From contig JBBAEA010000020.1 in NCBI GenBank assembly GCA_041656175.1, forward strand, positions 1 to 32,046: 32,046 bases of DNA, written 5' to 3'. How positions within the stretch are numbered: position 1 is the stretch's first letter; every line of letters begins with the position of its first letter. The notes under the pieces were generated by a model. It ran no database searches, had not been told where the DNA came from, and worked only from the letters and a program-made list of their open reading frames with translations. The DNA comes from JBBAEA01 sp041656175. Its GTDB lineage: Bacteria > Myxococcota_A > Bradymonadia > UBA4248. The translations under genes were made by a program, and so were the position numbers. Below are positions 15,338 through 22,864 of this stretch, one piece after another.

Positions 15338-16201
15338 ATGAACGGATTTTTTCTTATCGATAAACCAAAATCTATGAGCTCTGCTGGGGTGCTGCGCAAA
15401 ATGAAGCACAAGCTTCGTGCTGCGCGCCTCGGACACGGTGGGACTCTCGACCCGATGGCCACGGGCTTACTCGTAGTAGCTTGCGGTAAGGCGACGAAGT
15501 TACTGCGTTTTTCGATGGGAGCCAATAAAGCCTACGACGCTAAAATTATGCTCGGCCAATCCACCGACACAGAAGATGCGTTGGGCGAAGTAACTGCTAG
15601 AGCCGCGTGGGAACATGTGAGTAAAGAGCGGCTTATAGAGGCTTTAAACGCGTTTCGCGGAGAAATTCTTCAGACGCCGCCACGATATTCGGCGCTTCAC
15701 GTTGATGGACGACGTGCCTACGAGCTTGCGCGTAGCGGCAAAGAATTTGAACTTGCAGCGCGCAAGATCCACGTTATGTCTCTAGAACTTTTGGATTTTG
15801 CCGCCCCTGAATTTTCGCTACGCATACACTGTTCGGGAGGAACTTATATACGAAGCCTCGCGCGAGATCTCGGGCTAGCGCTCAATAGCCTTGCCCACCT
15901 CACCGCGCTTCGGCGTATTAAAAGCGGGCACTTTGAACTCGGCAATGCTGTTAGCTTGGCCGAGTTTCTCGATTCGGATCCCGCCAATTTTCTCATAACA
16001 CCCTACGACGCGATGAGCCCATATCCCGCGATTAGGCTTTCGCCCGACGATCTGCGTCGGCTACAAAACGGCTTAGAGTTCACGCTGCCAAAACTCGAAA
16101 GCGGCTTGTACAGACTTTGCGCAGCTAATGAAGAGCGGCTAGCCGCTATGCTCAGTATTAATGAAGAGCAAAAACGCGATATTATTCGCTTTAACCCCTA
16201 G
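15338..16201 (+). CDS. truB: tRNA pseudouridine(55) synthase
   Basis: Isomerises U55 to pseudouridine in the T-loop of elongator tRNAs. 287 residues. The N-terminus FFLIDKPKSMSS is typical, and the catalytic motif GHGGTLDPMATGLL contains the nucleophile Asp38. RYSALHVDGRRAYELAR and CSGGTYIRSLARDLG are further TruB signatures. The extra C-terminal region is short. ATG 15338 is chosen because the nearby upstream ATG (15329) meets a stop after three codons. A TTAGGA lies upstream. It does not sit with rbfA or nusA, as it does in many bacteria. Confidence 0.96.
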   Translation: MNGFFLIDKPKSMSSAGVLRKMKHKLRAARLGHGGTLDPMATGLLVVACGKATKLLRFSMGANKAYDAKIMLGQSTDTEDALGEVTARAAWEHVSKERLIEALNAFRGEILQTPPRYSALHVDGRRAYELARSGKEFELAARKIHVMSLELLDFAAPEFSLRIHCSGGTYIRSLARDLGLALNSLAHLTALRRIKSGHFELGNAVSLAEFLDSDPANFLITPYDAMSPYPAIRLSPDDLRRLQNGLEFTLPKLESGLYRLCAANEERLAAMLSINEEQKRDIIRFNP

Positions 16202-16239
16202 GTAAACCCTGATTTATTGCGGCTACCGCAACGCTTTGT

Positions 16240-16320
16240 TTTTTACCACTAAAGCTTTTTTACCACGAAAGCTTTTTTACCACTAAAAACACGAAAGGCA
16301 CTAAAGCTTTTAACGAAGCA
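16240..16320. repeat. ACCACTAAA/ACCACGAAA short tandem repeat
   Basis: About three units of TTTTACCAC(T/G)AAAGC run in tandem, the last grading into AAAACACGAAAGGCACTAAAG. The motif is the same ACCACGAAA-CACGAAAGGCAC theme found in inverted orientation in the block at 16385-16640 and around the GxxExxY gene at 27331-27770. I recall this kind of repeat from many environmental genomes, often next to small accessory genes. Confidence 0.7.
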
Positions 16321-16384
16321 AACTGGGCGTGTAAAACTAAGGTATCCTTTAATCTTATAAAAGCATTTAAAAAAGAAAGAGTCT

Positions 16385-16640
16385 TTCGTGAATTTTCGTG
16401 TATTTCTGTGTTCAAAATTTAAAGACACAAAAGGCACGAAAGATTAATACATATCAAGCTGGTTCAGTAAGAAAAAAAAAGATTTTCGTGAATTTTTGTG
16501 TATTTCGTGGTTCAAAATTTAAAGACACGAAAGGCACGAAAGATTATTACATATCAAGTCGGTTCTATAAGATAAAAAAGAATTTTTCGTGAATTTTCGT
16601 GAATTTTCGTGAATTTTCGTGTATTTCGTGGTTTATTGTT
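16385..16640. repeat. 100-bp tandem repeat of TTCGTGAATTTTCGTG type
   Basis: Two units of exactly 100 bases start at 16385 and 16485; a third starts at 16586 and is interrupted. Each has TTCGTGAATTTT(C/T)GTG, TATTTC, TTCAAAATTTAAAGACAC, AAGGCACGAAAGATTA, an ACATATCAAG segment and GGTTC. The third copy expands into three tandem GAATTTTCGT decamers (16591-16620), then GTATTTCGTGG. Units differ at a few positions only, so the duplication is fairly recent or kept homogeneous. Units are contiguous with no unique spacers, so this is not a CRISPR array. Confidence 0.85.
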
Positions 16641-16648
16641 TTTTTCAT

Positions 16649-17371
16649 TTAGTGAAAAAACTTCAGCCAACGTCCGAAAAGCGCGCTGTCACTCGATTTC
16701 GTTCTGAGGGTAAAAAGTACTTTACCCTGCAATTGCTCTTGGGCAATAGGACCGAGTTTTCTTGAATCTAGCGCAGCTGCGCGGTTATCGCCTAAAAGAT
16801 AGGCTTCGCCTTGGGCTAGACGCGTTTTACTTACACTGCTGCTTACGAGTTCTTGCTTTGCGCAGCGTATGCGGTGAACTCTCTGGTTGGGCAAAGTCTC
16901 GAAGCAATCTTGTACTTCATTTTGTGCAGAACGTATGGCATCCGAAACGACAGGTCGCGCCCTAAGCCTCTTGCCATTTATTTGGATTTCACCCAAGCTC
17001 GTCGTCACATGCTCGCCATTATTCGCAACAAGCCGAAGAATGTTTGGGGTATTCAGGTTTTTGCCTAATGCGACAACGTCGCCCGCTTCGTAGCGCAGTG
17101 AATGGAAGGGCGGGTTAAAGACCAGGATGAGATCGCCCTTGTCGATGGCGGGGCTCATGGCACTAGACTGTGCTCGAAGCATGTCAAAACAGAGTACTAG
17201 CAGCACAATAATGACAAAAGTAGTGAAGATGGCGAGTTTAGTGCGAAAGGCAAGGGCTTTTGTCTTAGTTCGCTTGCTGGGTTTTGCAGCAGATCGTTTT
17301 GTGGCTTTTCGAGCTCTCGTTTGTTTGGGCTTCTGGCTAAGTTTAGTTTTTGTGCTTCCCGTTTTTGCCAA
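16649..17371 (-). CDS. Signal peptidase I homologue, probably inactive
   Basis: 240 residues with a long basic Lys/Arg/Thr-rich cytoplasmic tail (about 1-42), one membrane segment (about 45-65) and a periplasmic S26-type domain. Recognisable boxes are MSPAIDKGDLILV (box B), the ILRLVANNGEHV segment (box D) and LLGDNRAAALDSRKLGP (box E). In active leader peptidases the Ser lies just before the box B Met (SxSM) and the Lys begins KR(V/A) in box D. Here these positions read SSAM and LR, so both the nucleophile and the general base are missing. Normal enzyme function is therefore unlikely. A regulator, a chaperone-like binder, or a paralogue beside a real lepB elsewhere are options. The start is TTG, but with a strong AGGAGG six bases upstream. 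It stands alone on its strand. Confidence 0.85.
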   Translation of the reverse strand: MAKTGSTKTKLSQKPKQTRARKATKRSAAKPSKRTKTKALAFRTKLAIFTTFVIIVLLVLCFDMLRAQSSAMSPAIDKGDLILVFNPPFHSLRYEAGDVVALGKNLNTPNILRLVANNGEHVTTSLGEIQINGKRLRARPVVSDAIRSAQNEVQDCFETLPNQRVHRIRCAKQELVSSSVSKTRLAQGEAYLLGDNRAAALDSRKLGPIAQEQLQGKVLFTLRTKSSDSALFGRWLKFFH

Positions 17372-17555
17372 TGCTTCCTCCTAACAAAGTTTAAAGCTGG
17401 CCTAGCAGCGAGAATATTGTGGCTCGCAAGTATCAGAATGGCAAAAATAGAGACTTGCGAGCGCTATTGAGCGCGCGTTCTTGAGTACTTATAAAACTTG
17501 TGTGCTTTTTAGTATTTGTTAGCCTGTAGCAGGGGAGAAACGAGGTAATAAACGT

Positions 17556-18125
17556 ATGCAACACATAGTCTTTGCGGTATTAAATATCGTCTTTTTGTTC
17601 GTCTACATCTTTTTTTTGGGTTGTGCGAGCACGAGCGGTGGCGCTTCTGTTCCGTTTAGCGAAGCCCAAGAATCTAGGTATTGGGAAGCTGTGCGCGAGG
17701 ATGAAGCGCGCAAGGAAGCTGAGCGCGCGGCGTTGCAAGCGGAACAGCGTGCTTTGAGCGATCTTGCTCAAGAGCAGGCGGTGATAGTGCCGGCGCGCAA
17801 GATCGACGTAGAGCTAGAGCGTTTTGACGCGTTTTTTGCCCATGGCCCAGCGCATGCTTTAGGGTTTTTGCAACTAGCGCCTGTACGCGATGGCGTCGAA
17901 CTGGTGGGCTATGAAATTCAAGGTTTTCCGCGCGGTGCACTGCGTAGCGTCGACCTAGCGCTCGGTGACGTAATCTTGGCCATAGATGGCGAGTTACCGA
18001 GGAATCCAGAGCGCTATTTTTCGCTTTGGGAGAAAATAGGAGAGCGACGCGATGGGGCGCGCCTGAGTGTTTTACGACGTAGTGAAGCTTTCGATATTGT
18101 ATGGCACGTTATCGGCGAGCCGTAG
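17556..18125 (+). CDS. Lipoprotein with PDZ-like C-terminal domain
   Basis: 189 residues. A hydrophobic N-terminus ends in lipobox FLGC, with the candidate lipidated Cys at residue 23, followed by a Ser/Gly-rich linker. Residues ~35-80 are Ala/Glu/Arg-rich and likely a helix or coiled coil. The C-terminal ~80 residues contain SVDLALGDVILAIDGELPRN and a closing RLSVLRRSE strand; this is the ligand-groove pattern of PDZ domains such as those in GspC or site-2 proteases. The role is unknown; a scaffold or secretion-related adaptor in the envelope is a guess. A GAGG lies ten bases before the ATG. It is divergent from the signal-peptidase-like gene. Confidence 0.7.
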   Translation: MQHIVFAVLNIVFLFVYIFFLGCASTSGGASVPFSEAQESRYWEAVREDEARKEAERAALQAEQRALSDLAQEQAVIVPARKIDVELERFDAFFAHGPAHALGFLQLAPVRDGVELVGYEIQGFPRGALRSVDLALGDVILAIDGELPRNPERYFSLWEKIGERRDGARLSVLRRSEAFDIVWHVIGEP

Positions 18126-18141
18126 CGGTGAAATTTAGCGC

Positions 18142-18170
18142 TTGCATGCAATTCCGTTACTACCTAGTAT
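18142..18170 (+). promoter_or_regulatory. Putative sigma-70 promoter for nuclease lipoprotein
   Basis: TTGCAT (18142-18147) and TAGTAT (18165-18170) are separated by exactly 17 bases, and lie about 80 bases before the ATG at 18249. Four of six positions match the consensus in each hexamer. This is sequence similarity only. Confidence 0.4.
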
Positions 18171-18248
18171 GAGTATAGGCAGCTTTGGCGTTTTGTGCCG
18201 AGTGCTGCAATATTACTAACTACATAGCGTTATGGCTTGGAGCGGAGA

Positions 18249-19430
18249 ATGTTTTTAGCGTCCTTGAATCGATATCTTGCAGTGATTCTTCTTGTTGTGG
18301 CTTTCGTCTTTTTTGGTTGCCAAAATGAAGCGAATAATAACAGCTTATCGCCTGAAGAACTGGAACGGCTAGAGGATATTCTCAACGGTCGTTGCTACGA
18401 TAGTAATGATTGCGACGACGAGTTAATTTGTGTGCAAAAAGCCTGCGTTGCGCCTAGCGAAACCATACAGTGCGGCATAGATTCAGATTGTGAGGGTGAG
18501 CTAAAATGTGTTGATAATAACTGTGTGGGCAATAAACCCGATGGCTGCCAGCGCGATACAGAGTGTGGGGATAAACAACGTTGCGTGTCGGGAGAATGCA
18601 TAGATGTAGAGTGCCGCTTAAACACGCATTGCGCCGGGACATTACTTTGTGTTGATTACAAGTGCAGTGCTCCTGATGATGGCTGCCAGCGCGATACAGA
18701 GTGTGGGGATAAACAACGTTGCATGTCGGGAGACTGTATAGATGTAGAGTGCCGCTTAAACACGCATTGCGCTGGGACATTACTTTGTGTTGATTACAAG
18801 TGCTCTGCCCCGCTCACTGATTGTCCGCTGATTAACGGATCGAAAGCGACTATTGTGCAGGTTACCGACGGCGACACGATTTGGGTCACGGTGCGAGGGG
18901 CGAACTGCTTACAAAAAAAATACAATATTAGGATCCACGGAATAGACGCTCCTGAATGCAGTAAAGTACGCAACACATACTATTATTACGAATGTACGCA
19001 AGATGAGCATTACACTAATGTTAACGAGCCATATGGTTATGAGTCATGGCTGGGGGTAAAAAATATTATTGCACGAAACCAAGAACTAACCATTAGCTGC
19101 GATAAGCCAGTTTCAGGGGGTTGGTGTCCATTGGATGATACCCATGAGCGCTATCTTGCCTATGTTTCGTTGAACTATGCGGGAAAGACGATAGATCTTA
19201 GTACAGAAATTGCAAGACAAGGCTTGGCCTTTGCACACACGGGATTTACATCATCAAAGCTTGCGCAAATATGCGCCGCACAATTTGAAGCTTTCGATAA
19301 TAACACAGGTTTGTGGAGCTTAGCGACGTCTTTTGAAGGGGTTCGCGCGTTGATGGGAAAAGCGAAACGTGCTTGGCTGGGGAGCAATGAAGCAAAATGC
19401 CAGAACGCCATCAATCAAAGCGGGCTTTAA
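18249..19430 (+). CDS. Cys-rich lipoprotein with thermonuclease (SNase) domain
   Basis: 393 residues from ATG 18249, preferred over a TTG at 18237 because GGAG sits six bases upstream. The lipobox is FFGC. Residues ~45-195 hold six Cys-rich units of the C....DC...L.C....C type. Two pairs of units are an almost perfect 46-residue duplication (bases 18540-18677 and 18678-18815). The C-terminal half is a staphylococcal-nuclease-type domain. VTDGDTIWV is the calcium-site strand. RIHGIDAPE keeps the Arg and Glu that equal R35 and E43, and ERYLAYV keeps the R87 equivalent, so the fold looks catalytically competent. It should be an extracytoplasmic, membrane-anchored DNA/RNA hydrolase. Extra cysteines in the SNase part may form disulphides. 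Confidence 0.88.
   Translation: MFLASLNRYLAVILLVVAFVFFGCQNEANNNSLSPEELERLEDILNGRCYDSNDCDDELICVQKACVAPSETIQCGIDSDCEGELKCVDNNCVGNKPDGCQRDTECGDKQRCVSGECIDVECRLNTHCAGTLLCVDYKCSAPDDGCQRDTECGDKQRCMSGDCIDVECRLNTHCAGTLLCVDYKCSAPLTDCPLINGSKATIVQVTDGDTIWVTVRGANCLQKKYNIRIHGIDAPECSKVRNTYYYYECTQDEHYTNVNEPYGYESWLGVKNIIARNQELTISCDKPVSGGWCPLDDTHERYLAYVSLNYAGKTIDLSTEIARQGLAFAHTGFTSSKLAQICAAQFEAFDNNTGLWSLATSFEGVRALMGKAKRAWLGSNEAKCQNAINQSGL
18540..18815 (+). repeat. 138-bp in-frame tandem duplication
   Basis: The segment starting gatggctgccagcgcgat at 18540 is repeated from 18678 with only a few base changes. The repeat length is exactly 46 codons, adding one pair of Cys-rich units to the nuclease lipoprotein. 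The near-identity at synonymous sites shows a recent duplication, and the tract is a likely site for copy-number change by slippage or recombination. Confidence 0.92.
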
Positions 19431-19455
19431 GGTCGCTAGCCCCAATAGAGTTTCT

Positions 19456-20256
19456 TTAGAACTTAAACCAAGCAGGCGTAATGCTATTTTGTAGCGGCGC
19501 TTCAAACTGCGTTAAGATCTCGGGGCCACCATCGGTAATAAGCAGTGTGTGCTCGAATTGTGCGGAATACTTGCGATCCAAAGTCACTGCGGTCCACCCA
19601 TCTTCGAGTATGCGCAGGCGCCAGTCACCAGCGTTGAGCATGGGTTCCACGGTAAAAGTCATTCCCGCTTTTAGCCGCATACCACGCCCGCGCTTACCGT
19701 AGTGGGGAATTTGCAAGTTCTCGTGAAACTGCCGCCCAATGCCGTGACCCACAAAATCGCGTACTACCGCAAAACCGCGCGCCTCAGCAAAGCTTTGGAT
19801 AGCAGCGCCGATGTCGCCTATGCGATTGTCTGGCATACACTGCGCAATGCCAAGCTCAAGACTACGACGCGTAGATTCAACCAAATTTACCGTCTCTTTA
19901 GAGGGAGTGCCGACGTAGAATGTTGCCGAAACATCGCCATGCCAGCCATCGAGTATACTCGTGATATCTATATTAATGATGTCGCCATCTTGGAGCAAGT
20001 GATCTTTACTTGGGATCCCGTGGCAAACAACGTCGTTTACCGAGGTACAAACCGATTTAGGAAAGCCCTTGTAGTTCAACGGCGCGGGGATGGCACGGTT
20101 TTTAAGCGTATAGTTGTGTACAAAGTCATTGATACTTTCTGTGTTCTCTCCTACCTTAACCAGTTTCGCAGCTTCTTCTAACGTTTTGGCCGCTAATCGA
20201 CAGGCGCGACGCATAGACACTAATTCACTGCTACTTTTAAGGATAAGCTCTTTCAT
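19456..20256 (-). CDS. map: Methionine aminopeptidase type I
   Basis: Removes the initiator Met from nascent proteins. 266 residues from ATG 20256 (MKELILKSSSEL); an upstream start at 20280 is less likely because AAGGAAAA precedes 20256 at good spacing. Metal ligands of the pita-bread fold are visible in order: Asp in DIINIDIT, Asp in WHGDVSATF, His in GHGIGRQFHE, Glu in FTVEPM and Glu in AQFEHT. The substrate-side His in PLNYKGFPKSVCTSVNDVVCHG is also present. It is third in a same-strand run after ihfA and the MerR-like gene, with a 37-base gap. It converges with the nuclease gene, with only 25 bases between stops. Confidence 0.96.
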   Translation of the reverse strand: MKELILKSSSELVSMRRACRLAAKTLEEAAKLVKVGENTESINDFVHNYTLKNRAIPAPLNYKGFPKSVCTSVNDVVCHGIPSKDHLLQDGDIINIDITSILDGWHGDVSATFYVGTPSKETVNLVESTRRSLELGIAQCMPDNRIGDIGAAIQSFAEARGFAVVRDFVGHGIGRQFHENLQIPHYGKRGRGMRLKAGMTFTVEPMLNAGDWRLRILEDGWTAVTLDRKYSAQFEHTLLITDGGPEILTQFEAPLQNSITPAWFKF

Positions 20257-20293
20257 TGAATTTTCCTTTATTTTGCACAAAATGGTACAAATA

Positions 20294-21664
20294 CTAAAGT
20301 TCTACGGCTTTATGAAGCGCGAAAAGCTCTTCAAAAATTGCCGCTTTGACTGCGGTTTGTCGGTGCTTTTCGACTTGCAAACTGTGGTGCAGCTCTTTGT
20401 TTTCAATAGCTGCTTGGTGAACGTTTGCTTGTAAAGACGCGATGCGCTCCGGATAACCCTGCGCTGTAATAAGCATGTTTTGGCGTTTTGCTTCGCGTAG
20501 ATCCTGCTCCAAACCGTGACACTTGGTATCCATCATCGCTGTGCGGTGCTGTTGTTCCACTAAAGCTCGTTGTGTCTCCAACTCCTTTTGGTGAAGCTGC
20601 TCATATTTGCTTTGAAGCGTTTCGTACTTCTCTTGAAGGTGGCGCAGCTTTTGGCGCTCCTCTTCGAGTTGCGTACTACTAGATTTAGAGCCGTTGCTCA
20701 AGTCCGAATTCTCGGATTCAAGTTTTTGCAAGCTCTGCATAAACACGCTTCTCTGCTCTTCCCAAAGCTGCCTATCGTGGTTCCAAGCATCCTGCGCCTT
20801 TTCGTAATGCGCAGTTAAATCAGCAATACGCTTGTTGCTGTCGTTGAGCTGTGTATCCGAGAACTCAAGCGTTTGATTCAAGATAAGTATCTGATTTTGT
20901 TGCTCTTCGATGCGCTCGCGCAAAGACTCGCGCTGCTCCCCTATCGCTTTAAGATCGACGCGTAAACTCGCGCTGCTTTGTTGCGCGGCTTCAAGCGATG
21001 TTTCTGTTTCATTGAGTTGAGCGCGAAGCCGACGTAGATCCTCGTTGAGCGACTCGTTCTCGTTCATCAGATTTTGCTGAAAGTCGGAACTCGCGCTGCT
21101 TTGGCTCATCAGGTTTTGTATGCTCTGCGCTTTTTGCGCAAGCTCCGCCACAAGCATTCGGTTTTCGCGCTCTAGCGCCGAATTATCGGTGGCAAGTTTA
21201 GCACTTTGTCGCTTTAGCTGCTCATGTTCGAGCTTAATGCTGTTGAGCGCACTAACGACTTTGTGCTCTTGCTCTTGGCTAGCTTTAATCTTGGCTTGCA
21301 GCGCCGTGCGCTCAGCTGCCGTCAACTCGCTTTTGGTACCAAAAACTTGCGCTGGCTGCGGCTTCTCATTCTCTGTGTAAAGCATGCTCGACTTGATAGC
21401 CGCTATTTGCCCGTTTTTGGTGAGCTTATTGATTTGGCTGCGGGCTCCAGATACAGTGAAGCCTTCTTCATGGATTAAGCGCTTGATAAGCGCCAATAAC
21501 TCGATGTCGCCACGTTTATAAATACGGTGTTGAGAGCTCGTTTTGGCTAGACGCAGGCACTTAAACTCGCTCTCCCAATAACGCAGAACATAAGGCTCCA
21601 CGCTCAAGAGACGAGCAACCTCGCCGATTTTAAAATAACTTTTATCTGGTATAAGTATGGCCAA
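20294..21664 (-). CDS. MerR-type DNA-binding protein with long coiled coil
   Basis: 456 residues. Residues ~10-80 form a MerR-family winged helix: YFKIGEVARLLSVEPYVLRYWESEF for the HTH and HRIYKRGDIELLALIKRLIHEEGF for the wing and following helix. From about residue 120 to the end the sequence is Gln/Glu/Leu-rich with heptad character, a long coiled coil of some 300 residues. There is no metal- or drug-binding effector domain. The start is TTG at 21664, supported by the standard IPDKSYFKIGEVA beginning and an AGGGG upstream. ihfA lies 57 bases upstream, an arrangement I recall from Myxococcota. The long coil suggests a DNA-bridging or nucleoid role rather than a simple regulator; that is inference. 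Confidence 0.85.
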   Translation of the reverse strand: MAILIPDKSYFKIGEVARLLSVEPYVLRYWESEFKCLRLAKTSSQHRIYKRGDIELLALIKRLIHEEGFTVSGARSQINKLTKNGQIAAIKSSMLYTENEKPQPAQVFGTKSELTAAERTALQAKIKASQEQEHKVVSALNSIKLEHEQLKRQSAKLATDNSALERENRMLVAELAQKAQSIQNLMSQSSASSDFQQNLMNENESLNEDLRRLRAQLNETETSLEAAQQSSASLRVDLKAIGEQRESLRERIEEQQNQILILNQTLEFSDTQLNDSNKRIADLTAHYEKAQDAWNHDRQLWEEQRSVFMQSLQKLESENSDLSNGSKSSSTQLEEERQKLRHLQEKYETLQSKYEQLHQKELETQRALVEQQHRTAMMDTKCHGLEQDLREAKRQNMLITAQGYPERIASLQANVHQAAIENKELHHSLQVEKHRQTAVKAAIFEELFALHKAVEL

Positions 21665-21721
21665 AAGAGCAGCCCCTAAGATAACAAAGCAGCTTCGTCT
21701 GCAAACATAGGCGTAGTAAGG

Positions 21722-22057
21722 CTACGACTCGTTGGCTGTGGCAGCTAAAGACACTTTATGTTTCGCGTCATCCACCAGCTTCTTTAAGTGGTTGCTAACC
21801 CGAAAACCAACTACTCGCCTTGCACTAATCGTAGCACTCTCTCCCGTTTTCGGATTACGTCCCATACGAGAGCGTTTGTTGCGCACAAAAAATACACCAA
21901 ATGTTGCAAGCTTAACGTCCTCTCCGCGTTTGAGCGCATTTTTAATACACTCAAATACATAGGTCACATGCTCCGCGCTTTCTGAGCGACTACTTCCGCC
22001 TACACGGTGATAAACGGCATCAACAATTTCATTCTTAGTCATCGCCATCCCAGTCAT
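21722..22057 (-). CDS. ihfA: Integration host factor alpha / HU-family protein
   Basis: 111 residues, of which about 95 form the HU/IHF fold. The dimer part has TKNEIVDAVY and the helix VFECIKNALKRGEDVKLATFGVF. The DNA-wrapping arm has RNPKTGESATISARRVV, including the Pro that intercalates in DNA, and the chain ends in a basic-rich tail. It binds and sharply bends DNA. The order ihfA then MerR-like gene, 57 bases apart, suggests an operon. ATG 22057 has GGGGGAG about 12 bases upstream; ATG 22042 (MTKNEIV) is the start most homologues would suggest. Confidence 0.93.
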   Translation of the reverse strand: MTGMAMTKNEIVDAVYHRVGGSSRSESAEHVTYVFECIKNALKRGEDVKLATFGVFFVRNKRSRMGRNPKTGESATISARRVVGFRVSNHLKKLVDDAKHKVSLAATANES

Positions 22058-22211
22058 TAAATAAGCAATCTCCCCCCTTCAAACTACATAGTAATTACCT
22101 AATGCTGCTGAAACTGTCAAATTGGACGCAATAAGCATATGGGCAGTAGGCTTACAACGGATTGATGCATCGCTTCACTAGCGTCGCATATTCAATGCGC
22201 AAGATTGCGCC

Positions 22212-22535
22212 CTAATCCATATGTACTGCGCACCAAACGCAGGGCGGCTCTGAACTCGTATAGACAACGCGATGCGCCGCACTCGCCGGGATCCACAACC
22301 AGTCCCCCGACTTGAGCACGACAAGTTCTTGCGCTAACTCGACATGCGCTTCTCCCGACAACAAGAGCACCCACTCGTCCCAATCTTGCACAAAATAGCC
22401 GCCCCCCTCAGGCGCTCGTTGGCCACGCGAAACAATGCGCTCAATGCGCGCGCCCTTGCCTTTTACCAAATCCTCGAAACTCTCCGCTTCTAGCGCGCAA
22501 TCGGCATCAAAATCAAAAAAATTCCCTTTTAACAT
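22212..22535 (-). CDS. Small cupin-domain protein
   Basis: 107 residues from ATG 22535, with AAAGGG seven bases upstream; a TTG at 22538 adds one residue. A single cupin barrel is seen: DWDEWVLLLSGEAHVEL corresponds to cupin motif 1 and LKSGDWLWIPASAAHRV to motif 2. The usual HxH of motif 1 is replaced by WDE, and only the Glu and the motif 2 His remain, so metal binding may be altered. The substrate is unknown. It lies upstream of ihfA on the same strand with a 154-base gap, and may be a separate unit. Confidence 0.8.
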   Translation of the reverse strand: MLKGNFFDFDADCALEAESFEDLVKGKGARIERIVSRGQRAPEGGGYFVQDWDEWVLLLSGEAHVELAQELVVLKSGDWLWIPASAAHRVVYTSSEPPCVWCAVHMD

Positions 22536-22653
22536 CAATTTACCCTTTCACTCGCTTTTGCTTTATGCAGAGGGTTCTCGCAAAACGCCCAAGTTTTGCT
22601 CTTTAAAATTTAAAATGCTCATAGCTGAATTTTCAGGTTTTTATTTTCTGGAT

Positions 22654-22799
22654 GGGGGGCTTTAGCCCCCCTACGCGCGAGCTTCCTTCAAAAATCTGCC
22701 AATTTGCAAGCATTTTATGCAGCGTCTTGGCTTTAGGCCAAGCCACCGCATAAAATTTGCGCATTGGCGATTTTTTCAGGCGATCTCGCGCTACCCCCC
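22654..22799 (+). repeat. G/C-tract long-stem element, copy D
   Basis: GGGGGGC TTTA GCCCCCC hairpin (22654-22671), TAC, arm GCGCGAG, CTT, a long stem with AATCTGCCAAT facing ATTGGCGATT, core ATTTTATGC (22712-22720) pairing with GCATAAAAT (22748-22756), and an inner tip cttggc/gccaag. The return arm is GGCGAT, CTCGCGC, TACCCCCC. The arm pair GCGAG/CTCGC replaces GCAAG/CTTGC of copy B, keeping the pairing. Confidence 0.85.
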
Positions 22800-22864
22800 T
22801 AGGACAGCCGCAAATTCCTGTTTCGCCAAAAACTGGACGGGGCGTCGCGGGGTGTCCCCGCGGA

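Larger units (their letters stand above)
16202..16648. other. Convergent truB/lepB-like intergenic repeat region
   Basis: 447 bases without a supported gene. Nearly all of it is made of two repeat blocks: a short-unit block at 16240-16320 and a 100-base tandem block at 16385-16640, both listed separately. Composition is very A/T-rich. The few open frames here come from the repeats and show no protein-like character. Confidence 0.6.

Noticed and set aside
16398..16592. Open frame in the 100-base repeats
   Set aside because: It is a direct reading of the tandem repeat with no protein-like features.
16385..16640. Possible CRISPR array
   Set aside because: The 100-base units are nearly identical along their whole length and contiguous; there are no short repeats alternating with unique spacers, and no cas genes.
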